64,000 nt of DNA from Streptomyces rishiriensis (GTDB lineage Bacteria; Actinomycetota; Actinomycetes; Streptomycetales; Streptomycetaceae), in assembly GCF_030815485.1 (NCBI RefSeq), contig NZ_JAUSWV010000002.1, positions 6,200,001 through 6,264,000 on the forward strand, given 5' to 3'. Numbering within the stretch: position 1 is the first letter of the stretch; each line of letters begins with the position of its first letter. The position numbers and the translations under genes are program-made. Positions 1 to 15,070 of the stretch are shown piece by piece. The notes under the pieces are model-generated. The model did no database searches and was not told where the DNA came from. It worked only from the letters and a program-made list of their open reading frames with translations.

Positions 1-1205
<1,205 letters not shown>

Positions 1206-1296
1206 TCAGTTGCTCGCGTCCACTGTGTTGGTTCTGAAACCACGAACGGCCCCATGCCATGGTCACGGTATGGTGCGGCTGCATGTGTTTCATAGT

Positions 1297-1415
1297 GTTT
1301 CGGTGGTCATAGCGTAAGGGAAACGCCCGGTTACATTCCGAACCCGGAAGCTAAGCCTTACAGCGCCGATGGTACTGCAGGGGGGACCCTGTGGGAGAGT
1401 AGGACACCGCCGAAC
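1297..1415 (+). rRNA. 5S ribosomal RNA
   Basis: A ~119-nt sequence begins GTTTCGGTGGTCATAGCG and ends in CACCGCCGAAC. The two ends pair as the 5S helix I, and the internal CGCCCGGTTACATTCCGAAC block is the typical 5S loop B/C region. It lies ~90 nt after the 23S gene, the usual 23S-5S spacing in Streptomyces, with no tRNA in the spacer. The ends are accurate to a few bases. Confidence 0.95.
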
Positions 1416-1423
1416 AATTATTC

Positions 1424-1469
1424 AAAGGGTTGGTCCCTGAACTTTGGTTCAGGGACCAACCCTTTTTTG
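1424..1469 (+). terminator. rRNA operon terminator
   Basis: Long hairpin with arms around GGGTTGGTCCCTGAAC and its exact complement, a 4-nt loop (TTTG), followed by a run of six T. It is a textbook intrinsic terminator directly after 5S rRNA, and one of the few in this window with a proper U tract. Confidence 0.95.
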
Positions 1470-1514
1470 TTTTCGGCCACTTGAAGTTCATGTTCCGCCT
1501 CCAGCATCCACGGC

Positions 1515-2192
1515 ATGGGTACTGCTGCAATGCTCAGGGCCGCAGGCGTCGGAGTCGGTGACGAGGTCATCGTGCCGGCCTTCGGGAATGTGGAAGTCGC
1601 CGGAGCAGTGGCTCTGGCGGGTGCGCTTCCGGTGTTCGCCGATGTCGATCCCGTGACGTACTGCCTGGACCCGGTCGCCGTCGAAGCGGCCGTAACTCGG
1701 CGTACCGCAGCGGTTGTTGTCGTGCATCGCTTCGGCCGGACGGCGGATGTCGGGCAGTTGCGCGGTGTGGGGCGGCGGCATGGGCTGCTGGTGTGGGAAC
1801 AGGGGGAGTCCGAGGCGTCGCAGGACGAGATCGCGCGGCGTCGGGAGCGGGCGGCCTACCTGGACGGGCGGTTGCGTGGGGTGCGGATGCCGGACGGCGG
1901 GGACGGACACACCTATCAGCAGTACGTCGTACGGGTGCCGGGGAACGGCCGGCCCGACCGGGATGCGTTCGCGCGGGCCTTGCGGGCAAAGGGAGTCGAG
2001 TGCCGGGTGCCGGTGAAGATTCCGCTGCACCGGCTGCCCGAGTTCAGGCGGTGCGCGTCGCTGCCGGAGACAGAGCTCGCGGCGGACGAGACCCTCGCGC
2101 TGCCGGTGGACGCCTCGTTGACCAAGCGGGACATGCAGCGCATCGTGACCGCCTGCAACGCGCTCGGCGGACTGCTTCAGCCCGCCTTCTGA
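1515..2192 (+). CDS. Shortened DegT/DnrJ/EryC1/StrS-family aminotransferase homologue
   Basis: A 225-aa product related to the PLP-dependent DegT/DnrJ/EryC1/StrS aminotransferases (fold type I, usually ~370 aa). Residues 3-50 match the family N-terminal region after the usual SGTAAL motif (GTAAMLRAAGVGVGDEVIVP). The C-terminal half (YQQYVVRVPG, the R-A-K-G-V-E-C region, LPVDASLTKRDMQ) matches the family C-terminal domain. The middle is missing: after GLLVWEQGESEA the protein jumps to the helix QDEIARRRERAAYL, so the segment that normally carries the Schiff-base lysine is absent. The first ~50 family residues are also lost; the frame is closed by a TGA at 1482, so the start can only be ATG 1515 or 1530. 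No Shine-Dalgarno is seen. It sits between an rRNA terminator and tRNA-Thr. It is probably not a transaminase; it may be a degenerate remnant or a repurposed fold. Confidence 0.72.
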   Translation: MGTAAMLRAAGVGVGDEVIVPAFGNVEVAGAVALAGALPVFADVDPVTYCLDPVAVEAAVTRRTAAVVVVHRFGRTADVGQLRGVGRRHGLLVWEQGESEASQDEIARRRERAAYLDGRLRGVRMPDGGDGHTYQQYVVRVPGNGRPDRDAFARALRAKGVECRVPVKIPLHRLPEFRRCASLPETELAADETLALPVDASLTKRDMQRIVTACNALGGLLQPAF

Positions 2193-2268
2193 ACGAGTTT
2201 GGGAACACCGGCCACTTCGGGGTACGATCTGTTCTGTTGCCGCGAGGGAAACCTCGAAAAGGCGACTG

Positions 2269-2344
2269 GCCCTCTTAGCTCAGTCGGTAGAGCGTCTCCA
2301 TGGTAAGGAGAAGGTCAACGGTTCGATTCCGTTAGAGGGCTCCA
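2269..2344 (+). tRNA. tRNA-Thr (anticodon GGT)
   Basis: Full cloverleaf. The 7-bp acceptor stem GCCCTCT/AGAGGGC pairs perfectly. The D arm contains AGCTCAGTCGGTAGAGC, and the anticodon stem TCTCC/GGAGA encloses loop ATGGTAA with anticodon GGT. The T arm carries GGTTCGATTCC. The discriminator is T, and CCA is encoded at 2342-2344. Confidence 0.95.
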
Positions 2345-2349
2345 CAAAG

Positions 2350-2380
2350 AAAGCCCCCGCCCTTCCGGGCGGGGGCTTTT
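2350..2380 (+). terminator. tRNA-Thr terminator
   Basis: Hairpin AAGCCCCCGCC-CTTCC-GGGCGGGGGCTTTT immediately after the tRNA CCA end. The symmetrical stem and flanking A/T runs mean it could also stop transcription from the convergent osaC gene ending at 2404. Confidence 0.88.
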
Positions 2381-2403
2381 CTCATGCCCTGTGCGCTCTT
2401 TTC

Positions 2404-5145
2404 TCACGCCACCCGCATGGCCAGGATTGCCATGTCGTCGGAAGGGGCGTCGGACGCGAAGCGCTCCACCGCGCGCATGATGCGGGCCGCGACCGCGCCG
2501 GCGGTGAGACCCGTGCAGGTGGTGAGGACGTCGGCGAGGCCGTCGTCGCCCAGCATGCGGGTGCCCTCACGGCGCTCTGTGACGCCGTCCGTGACGCAGA
2601 GGAGGACGTCACCCGGGTCGAGGGTGACCGTCTGCTCGTAGAGCTCCAGGTCCTCCATGACGCCCAGCAGCGGCTGGGGCTCGGCGGCCGGCTCGACGGT
2701 GCCGTCCTGGCGCAGGCGCAGGGGGAGCGGGTGCCCGGCGCAGACCAGCTTCAGCTCGGCGCTGCCGTCCTCCTGCGGACGCATCTCGCCGTAGAGGAGG
2801 GTCAGGAAGCGGCTGCGGGCGCCCTCGTCGAGGATGGCCGAGTTCAGTCGCTCCAGGACGGCCGGGCCGCTGAGGCCCTCGCGTGCCAGGAGGCGCAGGG
2901 CGTGGCGGGCCAGGCCGGTCACCGCCGCCGCGTTCGGGCCCGTGCCGCAGACGTCGCCGATGGCGAAGCCGTACGCGCCGTCGCTGATGGGGAAGACGTC
3001 GTAGAAGTCACCGCCGACCTCGTTGCCCTCTCCGGCCGCGCGGTAGATGACCTCGACCTCGACGCCGTCGATCTCGGGAAGTTCCGGCGGCAGCAGGCTG
3101 CGCTGGAGGGCCTGGCTGATGGCTGTGCGCTCCGAGTACAGGCGGGCGTTGTCGAGGGCGAGGGCCGCTCGGCGGCTCAAGTCCTCGGCCAGTTCGAGGA
3201 TTTCCTGGCGGAAGTGTTCGTCGGTGGGCTTGCCGAGCGTCAGCATGCCGATGACGCGGTTGCGGGCGACCAGCGGAAGGACGACCGTCTCGCCGCCCAC
3301 CGCCGAGGCGGTGGCGAGCGTGGGGCCGACGCCGGACGCCACTTGGTGGGTCGGGCCGCCGGTCAGGCCGAGGCTGCGCATGGAGCTGCGCAGGGCCGCG
3401 TCGTGCGCAGCGGCGGCCGGGGCCGCCCAGACCCTCGCTCCGGGGGTGGGGACCGGGTCGGGGGGCGCGATCTTCGAGAGCAGTGACTTGATGCCGTCGA
3501 TGAATTCCTCGTCCTCGTGCAGGACGTACGACAGGTAGGGGTCGGATGCCTGGTCGGCGATCGTGTAGACAGCGCACCAGGTGGCCAGGGTCGGAACCGT
3601 CATCTGGGCCATGAGGGCCAGGGTCTGGTCGCGGTCCAGGGTGCCCGCGAGGAGGTCGGAGGCCTCGACGAGGAAACTGAGGGAGCCGCGGCGCAGGCGT
3701 TCCAACTCGCCGAGGCGGGCCGACTCCACGGCCAGGGCGATACGGTCGGCCGCGAACTGGAGGCGCAGTGCCTCCTCGTTGGAGTAGCGGCCGGAAGCCT
3801 CCGCCGCCACGCCGAGGGAGCCCGTCAGCCGGCCCTCGACCTTCAGCGGGACCGTGACGACCGAGCGCATGCCCGTGCCGTTCAGCAGGGGTACGGCGCC
3901 GGGAACGGCCAGCAGGTCCTCGTGGACGGCCGGCATGCGGGCCGAGCCGTAGCGGCCGGGGCCCGCCTCGACGGGTACGCGCGCGAAGCGCTGGCGGGCG
4001 GAGGGCAGGCCGGTGGAGGCGCGGACCTCGAGCTCCGTCTCGTCGTCGGTCGCCAGGAGGAGGAAGGCGGAGTCGCCGTCGAGCATGTCGCGAGCGCGCT
4101 CGACCGTGCGCTGGAGGAGGCCGTCGAGGTCGTCCGGGGCCGGGGAGCCGATGAACACCTCGAAGGGATCGGTGTTCTGGCCGTCCGAGGCGGTGGACGG
4201 GTCGGTGGCCGGGCCGCGCGACGGTGTCTGGAGGACCGCCCGCTCGTGGTCGCGGACGAGGAGGCAGACGGTGGAGGGCTCGCCTTCGGTGTCGCGGACG
4301 CGGAGGTGGGAGGCGTACACGGGGGTGACGCGGCCGTTGGCGCCGCGGATGCCGTAGCTGCCCTCCCAGCGGGAGAGCTGGAGGGCCTCGACGATGCCGG
4401 TGCTCGTGCCGGGCGTGTGCGGCCAGGCGGCGAGGTCGGTGAGGGGTTTGCCGGTGACCTGGTCGGCGGGGTAGCCGAAGAGTTCCTCGGCGTCCTCGTT
4501 CCAGGCCGAGATGGCGCCCGTGCGGTCGATCTGGACGACCGCCACGCGCACGCGGCTGTCGGCGAGCGGGAGGAGGTCGGCCGGGAGGGAGGGGCCGGCC
4601 GTGCGAGTGCCGACGGGGCGGTCGGGGAGGTCGAGCTGGAACCAGACCTGTTTGTGGGTGGGGGTGTACTCGACTCCCCAGCGGCCGGCGATCGCGGCGC
4701 AGAGCTGGAGGCCGCGGCCGCCTTCGCGGTCCGGGCTGCCCATGGTGGCGAGGGAGCCCTGGAGCGGAATCTCACGTTCGGGATACCGGTCGGACACCTC
4801 GACGCGCACGCCGTCGGCGCTGCGCAGACACAGCACGTCGGCGTGGGTGCCCGCGTGGACGACCGCGTTGGTGACCAGCTCGCTGGTGAGGACCACGGCG
4901 TCGTCGATGATGTCGGAGAAGCCCCAGCCCTGGAGGGTGTCGCGGACGAAGGAGCGGGCGGTCGCCACCGATCTCCCGACGGGCTCGAAGCTGGCAGCCG
5001 CGCGCGCGGTGATCACTGGACTCCTCTGCGGGTCGTCGACGTGCTGGGCGCCCTGGCCGGTCAGGGCGCCACGCTGGTGGGGCGGGCGCGTGCCGGAGGG
5101 CCGGGGGTCCGGGGTCTGTCCCCCCGGGATCAGTCCGGTGGTCAT
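2404..5145 (-). CDS. osaC: Multidomain PP2C phosphatase / RsbW-like anti-sigma regulator (OsaC type)
   Basis: 913-aa signalling protein. In order: an RsbW-like HATPase domain (about residues 55-175; N box SELVTNAVVHA, glycine box DREGGRGLQL); a PAS domain (~195-310); two GAF domains (~340-480 and ~490-665); and a SpoIIE/PP2C phosphatase domain (~700-910) with metal-site motifs GGDFYD, IGDVCGTG, CVTDGV and SDDMAIL. This is the architecture of S. coelicolor OsaC, which modulates SigB after osmotic stress, and its divergent position next to osaAB supports that name. ATG 5145 is chosen because MTTGLIPG begins a plausible tail. GTG 5016, just ahead of the HATPase domain, has a better ribosome site (AGGAG, 4-nt spacing) and would give 870 aa. 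Which partner sigma or antagonist it binds cannot be read from the sequence. Confidence 0.9.
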   Translation of the reverse strand: MTTGLIPGGQTPDPRPSGTRPPHQRGALTGQGAQHVDDPQRSPVITARAAASFEPVGRSVATARSFVRDTLQGWGFSDIIDDAVVLTSELVTNAVVHAGTHADVLCLRSADGVRVEVSDRYPEREIPLQGSLATMGSPDREGGRGLQLCAAIAGRWGVEYTPTHKQVWFQLDLPDRPVGTRTAGPSLPADLLPLADSRVRVAVVQIDRTGAISAWNEDAEELFGYPADQVTGKPLTDLAAWPHTPGTSTGIVEALQLSRWEGSYGIRGANGRVTPVYASHLRVRDTEGEPSTVCLLVRDHERAVLQTPSRGPATDPSTASDGQNTDPFEVFIGSPAPDDLDGLLQRTVERARDMLDGDSAFLLLATDDETELEVRASTGLPSARQRFARVPVEAGPGRYGSARMPAVHEDLLAVPGAVPLLNGTGMRSVVTVPLKVEGRLTGSLGVAAEASGRYSNEEALRLQFAADRIALAVESARLGELERLRRGSLSFLVEASDLLAGTLDRDQTLALMAQMTVPTLATWCAVYTIADQASDPYLSYVLHEDEEFIDGIKSLLSKIAPPDPVPTPGARVWAAPAAAAHDAALRSSMRSLGLTGGPTHQVASGVGPTLATASAVGGETVVLPLVARNRVIGMLTLGKPTDEHFRQEILELAEDLSRRAALALDNARLYSERTAISQALQRSLLPPELPEIDGVEVEVIYRAAGEGNEVGGDFYDVFPISDGAYGFAIGDVCGTGPNAAAVTGLARHALRLLAREGLSGPAVLERLNSAILDEGARSRFLTLLYGEMRPQEDGSAELKLVCAGHPLPLRLRQDGTVEPAAEPQPLLGVMEDLELYEQTVTLDPGDVLLCVTDGVTERREGTRMLGDDGLADVLTTCTGLTAGAVAARIMRAVERFASDAPSDDMAILAMRVA

Positions 5146-5520
5146 GTGTGCGGCCGCCCCTCCGATGCCCGCTCGTGCTCGTGCCACCGCCCAGGCCGGT
5201 CGGACCGGCGTGGCTGGACAGCCGCATGCAAGGTTACTTACCTTCCCGGTCCCTACGGATGCCGGTCGCCAGTGTTTCCGCCCGAGGGTGTGCGGACGAT
5301 GTGCGAAGCTGCCGAACTGTTATGGCCTGGTTCGGCAAGGGTGAAACACTGGGCAGGCTTGTTGTGAAGGTCCGGGCAGACTGGGTGTCTTCTGAGCACA
5401 GGGGGCAGCAGCCCCCCGGGTCCGCCTGATTTCATCGGGCGGGATGCCGAGTGGCAACAGGTACGGCGAGCAGTAGCACCCAGGCACAGCGGTATCGGTC
5501 GATCCCTGCGGGAGGGACAA
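5146..5520. promoter_or_regulatory. Divergent osaC/osaA intergenic region
   Basis: 375 bases with no convincing ORF. It must carry the promoters for both osaC (minus) and osaA (plus). I see the osaA ribosome site GGGAGGGAC just before GTG 5521 and a small 6-bp-stem hairpin (GGGGGC/GCCCCC) at about 5401-5416. I could not identify a SigB-type promoter with confidence. Confidence 0.45.
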
Positions 5521-10983
<5,463 letters not shown>

Positions 10984-11239
10984 CCTGCGGTGGGACGGGA
11001 ACCTTCGCGGGGCGCCCGGAGTTGCTGACTCAGGGTGTCCGTTGTCGTGTAGCAGGGTGGATTCCGGGGAACCTTCTGGTCTCCTGCTGCGTTCCTGCTA
11101 CGTGCACAGTGACATCACGGTGACAGGGTGTGGCGACGGTCGGGGTGCGGCTACCATGACCGGCACAAGGAAGGGCGGCGCAAAGGAGTCGTCCCCAGGG
11201 GCGGCGCCCGGTGCACTGCCGGGGCGAGGAGGGCGGGCC

Positions 11240-11929
11240 ATGGTGCAGAAGGCCAAGATCCTCCTGGTCGATGACCGGCCGGAGAATCTGCTGGCGCTGG
11301 AGGCGATCCTCTCTGCGCTCGATCAGACGCTGGTGCGGGCATCGTCCGGGGAAGAGGCGCTCAAAGCACTGCTGACGGACGACTTCGCGGTCATTCTGCT
11401 GGACGTCCAGATGCCGGGAATGGACGGCTTCGAGACGGCCGCGCACATCAAGCGGCGGGAGCGGACCAGGGACATCCCGATCATCTTCCTCACCGCGATC
11501 AACCACGGGCCGCATCACACCTTCCGCGGGTACGCGGCGGGCGCGGTGGACTACATCTCCAAGCCGTTCGACCCGTGGGTGCTGCGCGCGAAGGTCTCGG
11601 TGTTCGTCGAGCTGTACATGAAGAACTGCCAGCTGCGCGAGCAGGCGGCGCTGCTGCGGTTGCAGTTGGAGGGTGGCGGCGGCAAGGCCGCCGCGGGCGG
11701 TGGCGTCAAGGAGTCGGCGGGGCTGCTCGCCGAGCTCTCCGCGCGGCTCGCGGCCGTCGAGGAGCAGGCCGAGGCCCTGTCCAAGCAGCTGGACGACGAG
11801 TCCGCGGACGCGGCCGCGGTGGCCACCGCGGCGCACCTCGAGCGCAAACTCACCGGCCTGCGCCGGGCGCTGGACGCCCTGGAGCCGGGCACCGGCAGCG
11901 GCACGGCCGCGGTGTCGTCACCGAACTGA
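11240..11929 (+). CDS. osaB: OsaB response regulator (receiver plus coiled coil)
   Basis: 229-aa protein. Residues 5-125 form a receiver domain with the acidic pair D11/D12, phospho-acceptor Asp55 in LLDVQMPGMDG, a Thr at the T-A-I switch and Lys in ISKPFDP. The remaining ~100 residues are alanine/leucine/glutamate-rich coiled coil with no DNA-binding domain, so output is probably by protein-protein contact. It is the expected partner of OsaA; osaB mutants of S. coelicolor fail to differentiate on high-osmolarity medium. ATG 11240 is chosen for its strong ribosome site (GAGGAGGG, ~4-7 nt upstream). ATG 11156 is an in-frame alternative that would add 28 low-complexity residues. Confidence 0.93.
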   Translation: MVQKAKILLVDDRPENLLALEAILSALDQTLVRASSGEEALKALLTDDFAVILLDVQMPGMDGFETAAHIKRRERTRDIPIIFLTAINHGPHHTFRGYAAGAVDYISKPFDPWVLRAKVSVFVELYMKNCQLREQAALLRLQLEGGGGKAAAGGGVKESAGLLAELSARLAAVEEQAEALSKQLDDESADAAAVATAAHLERKLTGLRRALDALEPGTGSGTAAVSSPN

Positions 11930-11930
11930 A

Positions 11931-11983
11931 CGGAACTGACGCGTGCGACGTGACGAGTTGCGCATGAGGGCGCGTCAGTTCCG
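11931..11983. repeat. Inverted repeat after osaB (with a third half-site at ~12003)
   Basis: Arm CGGAACTGACGCG at 11931-11943 is perfectly complementary to CGCGTCAGTTCCG at 11971-11983 (13 bp, 27-nt loop). A further copy of the right arm, TGTCAGTTCCGCG, lies at about 12003-12015. There is no U tract. It could be the osaB terminator, a mutually exclusive RNA fold, or an operator ahead of ftsK. Confidence 0.6.
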
Positions 11984-12093
11984 CCTCCACCCAAGGCCGA
12001 CGTGTCAGTTCCGCGTCCTCGGGAGGGCGACACGAACGGGTGAAGCAGTGGGCACACGTGTCCCCAGTGGTCTCCACCGGTAACCTCACACCC

Positions 12094-14814
12094 ATGGCCT
12101 CACGTCCGTCCGCAGCCAAGAAGCAGCCCGCCAGGAAGGCGGCTGCTCCCGCGAAGGCTCCGGCGAAGAGGGCCGCCGCCAAAAAGGCCCCGGCGAAGAA
12201 GGCGCCCGCCAGGAAAGCCGCGGCCAGGAAACCCGTGCCCGCGCCGGCTCCCAGCCCCACGGGGGGCGTCTACCGGCTGGTGCGCGCCCTCTGGCTCGGT
12301 CTGGCGCACGCCGTCGGCGCCGTGTTCCGCGGCATAGGGAACGGCGCGAAGAACCTCGACCCGGCGCACCGCAAGGACGGCGTCGCGCTGCTGCTGTTCG
12401 GTCTCGCGCTGATCGTCGCGGCGGGCACCTGGGCCGACCTGCGCGGCCCGGTCGGCGACCTCGTCGAGATCCTGGTGACCGGCTCCTTCGGGCGGCTCGA
12501 CCTGCTGGTGCCGATCCTGCTGGCGGTCATCGCCGTGCGCTTCGTCCGGCACCCGGAGAAGCCCGAGGCCAACGGCCGGATCGTGATCGGCCTGTCCGCG
12601 CTCGTCATCGGTGTGCTCGGCCAGGTCCACATCGCCTGCGGCGCGCCCGCCCGCAGCGACGGCATGCAGGCGATAAGGGATTCGGGCGGACTCATCGGCT
12701 GGGGTGCGGCGACCCCGCTGACGTACACCATGGGCGAGGTTCTCGCCGTGCCGATGCTGGTGCTGCTCACGGTCTTCGGGCTGCTGGTCGTCACGGCGAC
12801 CCCGGTCAACGCCATTCCGCAGCGGCTGCGGCAGCTCGGGGTGCGGCTGGGTGTGCTGCACGACCCGGCGGCGGACGCGTACGAGGACTTCGACGACGAC
12901 ACGCGCTACGACGAGCAGTGGCGCGAGGCGCTGCCCGGGCGCCCCCGCCGGCGCCCGGCGTCCGATCAGGGGTACGACCCCGAGGACGCCGAGCAGGAGG
13001 CGCTCTCCCGGCGGCGTGGCCGTCCCAGGCGCTCCGCGGTGCCGCAGCCGGCCATGGACCGGCGGATGGACGCGGTGGACATCGCCGCGGCCGCCGCGGC
13101 CGACCTGGACGGCGCCGTCCTGCACGGCATGCCGCCCTCGCGGATCGTCGCGGACCTCACCCAGGGGGTGAGCGGGGGCGACGGGGAGCCGACCACGCCG
13201 ACGCCCGTTCCGGCACCGGCCCCCCGGCCCAGGCAGGAGAAGCTCAGGACGGGTGGGGGAGCGGTCCCCGACCTGACCAAGGCCCCCCAGGAGGCGCGCG
13301 AGCTCCCGCCGCGCGCGGAGCAGCTCCAGCTGTCCGGTGACATCACCTACTCGCTGCCCTCGCTCGACCTCCTGGAGCGCGGCGGTCCCGGCAAGGCGCG
13401 CAGCGCGGCCAACGACGCCGTCGTCGCCTCGCTGACGAACGTCTTCACCGAGTTCAAGGTCGACGCGGCCGTCACGGGCTTCACGCGCGGGCCGACGGTC
13501 ACCCGTTACGAGGTCGAGCTCGGCCCCGCCGTGAAGGTCGAGCGGATCACGGCGCTGGCGAAGAACATCGCGTACGCCGTCGCCAGCCCCGACGTGCGGA
13601 TCATCAGCCCGATTCCCGGCAAGTCCGCGGTCGGCATCGAGATCCCGAACACCGACCGGGAGATGGTCAACCTCGGCGACGTGCTACGGCTGGCGGACGC
13701 GGCCGAGGACGACCACCCGATGCTGGTGGCGCTCGGCAAGGACGTCGAGGGCGGCTACGTGATGGCCAACATGGCGAAGATGCCGCACGTCCTCGTGGCC
13801 GGAGCCACCGGTTCCGGCAAGTCGTCCTGCATCAACTGCCTGATCACGTCGATCATGGTCCGCGCGACCCCCGAGGACGTGCGGCTGGTCCTGATCGACC
13901 CCAAGCGCGTCGAACTGACCGCCTACGAGGGCATCCCCCACCTGATCACGCCGATCATCACCAACCCGAAGCGGGCCGCCGAGGCGCTGCAGTGGGTCGT
14001 ACGGGAGATGGACCTGCGCTATGACGACCTGGCGGCGTACGGCTTCCGGCACATCGACGACTTCAACGAGGCCATAAGGAACGGCAAGGTCAAGCCGCCC
14101 GAGGGCAGTGAGCGCGAGCTTCAGCCGTACCCCTACCTGCTGGTGATCGTCGACGAGCTGGCCGACCTGATGATGGTCGCCCCGCGTGACGTCGAGGACT
14201 CGATCGTGCGCATCACGCAGCTCGCGCGCGCGGCCGGCATCCACCTGGTGCTCGCCACCCAGCGTCCGTCGGTCGACGTCGTCACCGGACTGATCAAGGC
14301 GAACGTGCCCTCGCGGCTCGCCTTCGCCACCTCCTCGCTCGCCGACTCGCGCGTCATCCTCGACCAGCCGGGCGCCGAGAAACTGATCGGCAAGGGTGAC
14401 GGGCTGTTCCTGCCGATGGGCGCGAACAAGCCGACCCGTATGCAGGGCGCCTTCGTGACCGAGGCCGAGGTCGCGGCCGTCGTACAGCACTGCAAGGACC
14501 AGATGGCGCCGGTTTTCCGGGACGACGTCACGGTCGGCACCAAGCAGAAGAAGGAGATCGACGAGGACATCGGCGACGACCTCGACCTGCTGTGCCAGGC
14601 GGCCGAGCTGGTCGTCTCCACCCAGTTCGGGTCGACGTCCATGCTCCAGCGCAAGCTGCGCGTCGGCTTCGCCAAGGCCGGCCGGCTGATGGACCTCATG
14701 GAGTCGCGGAACATCGTCGGACCCAGCGAGGGTTCCAAGGCACGCGACGTTCTCGTGAAGCCGGACGAGTTGGACGGCGTGCTCGCCGTGATCCGGGGGG
14801 ATTCCGCGGGGTAG
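12094..14814 (+). CDS. ftsK: DNA translocase FtsK
   Basis: 906-aa DNA pump that clears chromosomes from closing septa. The N-terminus (residues 1-60) is a Lys/Ala/Pro-rich tail. Four membrane segments lie roughly at residues 100-240, followed by a charged, proline-rich linker. The motor has Walker A GATGSGKSS at ~568 and Walker B VIVDELADLMM at ~682. The C-terminal gamma winged helix includes the conserved stretch VGFAKAGRLMDLMES. ATG 12094 is preferred over an in-frame GTG at 12040 because MASRPSAAKKQ starts the basic tail. A -10-like TAACCT ends 7 nt before it and there is no ribosome site, so the mRNA may be leaderless. In sporulating Streptomyces it acts on the many chromosomes trapped at sporulation septa. 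Confidence 0.97.
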   Translation: MASRPSAAKKQPARKAAAPAKAPAKRAAAKKAPAKKAPARKAAARKPVPAPAPSPTGGVYRLVRALWLGLAHAVGAVFRGIGNGAKNLDPAHRKDGVALLLFGLALIVAAGTWADLRGPVGDLVEILVTGSFGRLDLLVPILLAVIAVRFVRHPEKPEANGRIVIGLSALVIGVLGQVHIACGAPARSDGMQAIRDSGGLIGWGAATPLTYTMGEVLAVPMLVLLTVFGLLVVTATPVNAIPQRLRQLGVRLGVLHDPAADAYEDFDDDTRYDEQWREALPGRPRRRPASDQGYDPEDAEQEALSRRRGRPRRSAVPQPAMDRRMDAVDIAAAAAADLDGAVLHGMPPSRIVADLTQGVSGGDGEPTTPTPVPAPAPRPRQEKLRTGGGAVPDLTKAPQEARELPPRAEQLQLSGDITYSLPSLDLLERGGPGKARSAANDAVVASLTNVFTEFKVDAAVTGFTRGPTVTRYEVELGPAVKVERITALAKNIAYAVASPDVRIISPIPGKSAVGIEIPNTDREMVNLGDVLRLADAAEDDHPMLVALGKDVEGGYVMANMAKMPHVLVAGATGSGKSSCINCLITSIMVRATPEDVRLVLIDPKRVELTAYEGIPHLITPIITNPKRAAEALQWVVREMDLRYDDLAAYGFRHIDDFNEAIRNGKVKPPEGSERELQPYPYLLVIVDELADLMMVAPRDVEDSIVRITQLARAAGIHLVLATQRPSVDVVTGLIKANVPSRLAFATSSLADSRVILDQPGAEKLIGKGDGLFLPMGANKPTRMQGAFVTEAEVAAVVQHCKDQMAPVFRDDVTVGTKQKKEIDEDIGDDLDLLCQAAELVVSTQFGSTSMLQRKLRVGFAKAGRLMDLMESRNIVGPSEGSKARDVLVKPDELDGVLAVIRGDSAG

Positions 14815-14997
14815 ACGTCAGCGAGGGAAGCGGAGGCCGACCGTGACTCACCCGTTAGAGAGCAGTGGGCAACCGTTTCCCTTTGGCGTACGTCCAGTTG
14901 AGCGAGAGGACAGGTGCGGCTCCCCGCCGGGGCCGTAAACCGGCCCGTCATCGGTGTGACCGGCCATACCGATGGCGTACAAAGTCGTACCGCCCGG

Positions 14998-15028
14998 TTG
15001 CCCCTCCCTTTGGCACCCCCCCTAGACT
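14998..15028 (+). promoter_or_regulatory. Candidate promoter for the RodZ-like gene
   Basis: TTGCCC (14998-15003) and TAGACT (15023-15028) separated by 19 bp, about 43 nt upstream of GTG 15071. The -10 hexamer is a good match to the housekeeping consensus used in Streptomyces; the spacer is one to two bases long. Confidence 0.45.
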
Positions 15029-15070
15029 GAACCTCCAGCACAGGTGGCTACACGCTCGAAAGGCGCCCCC

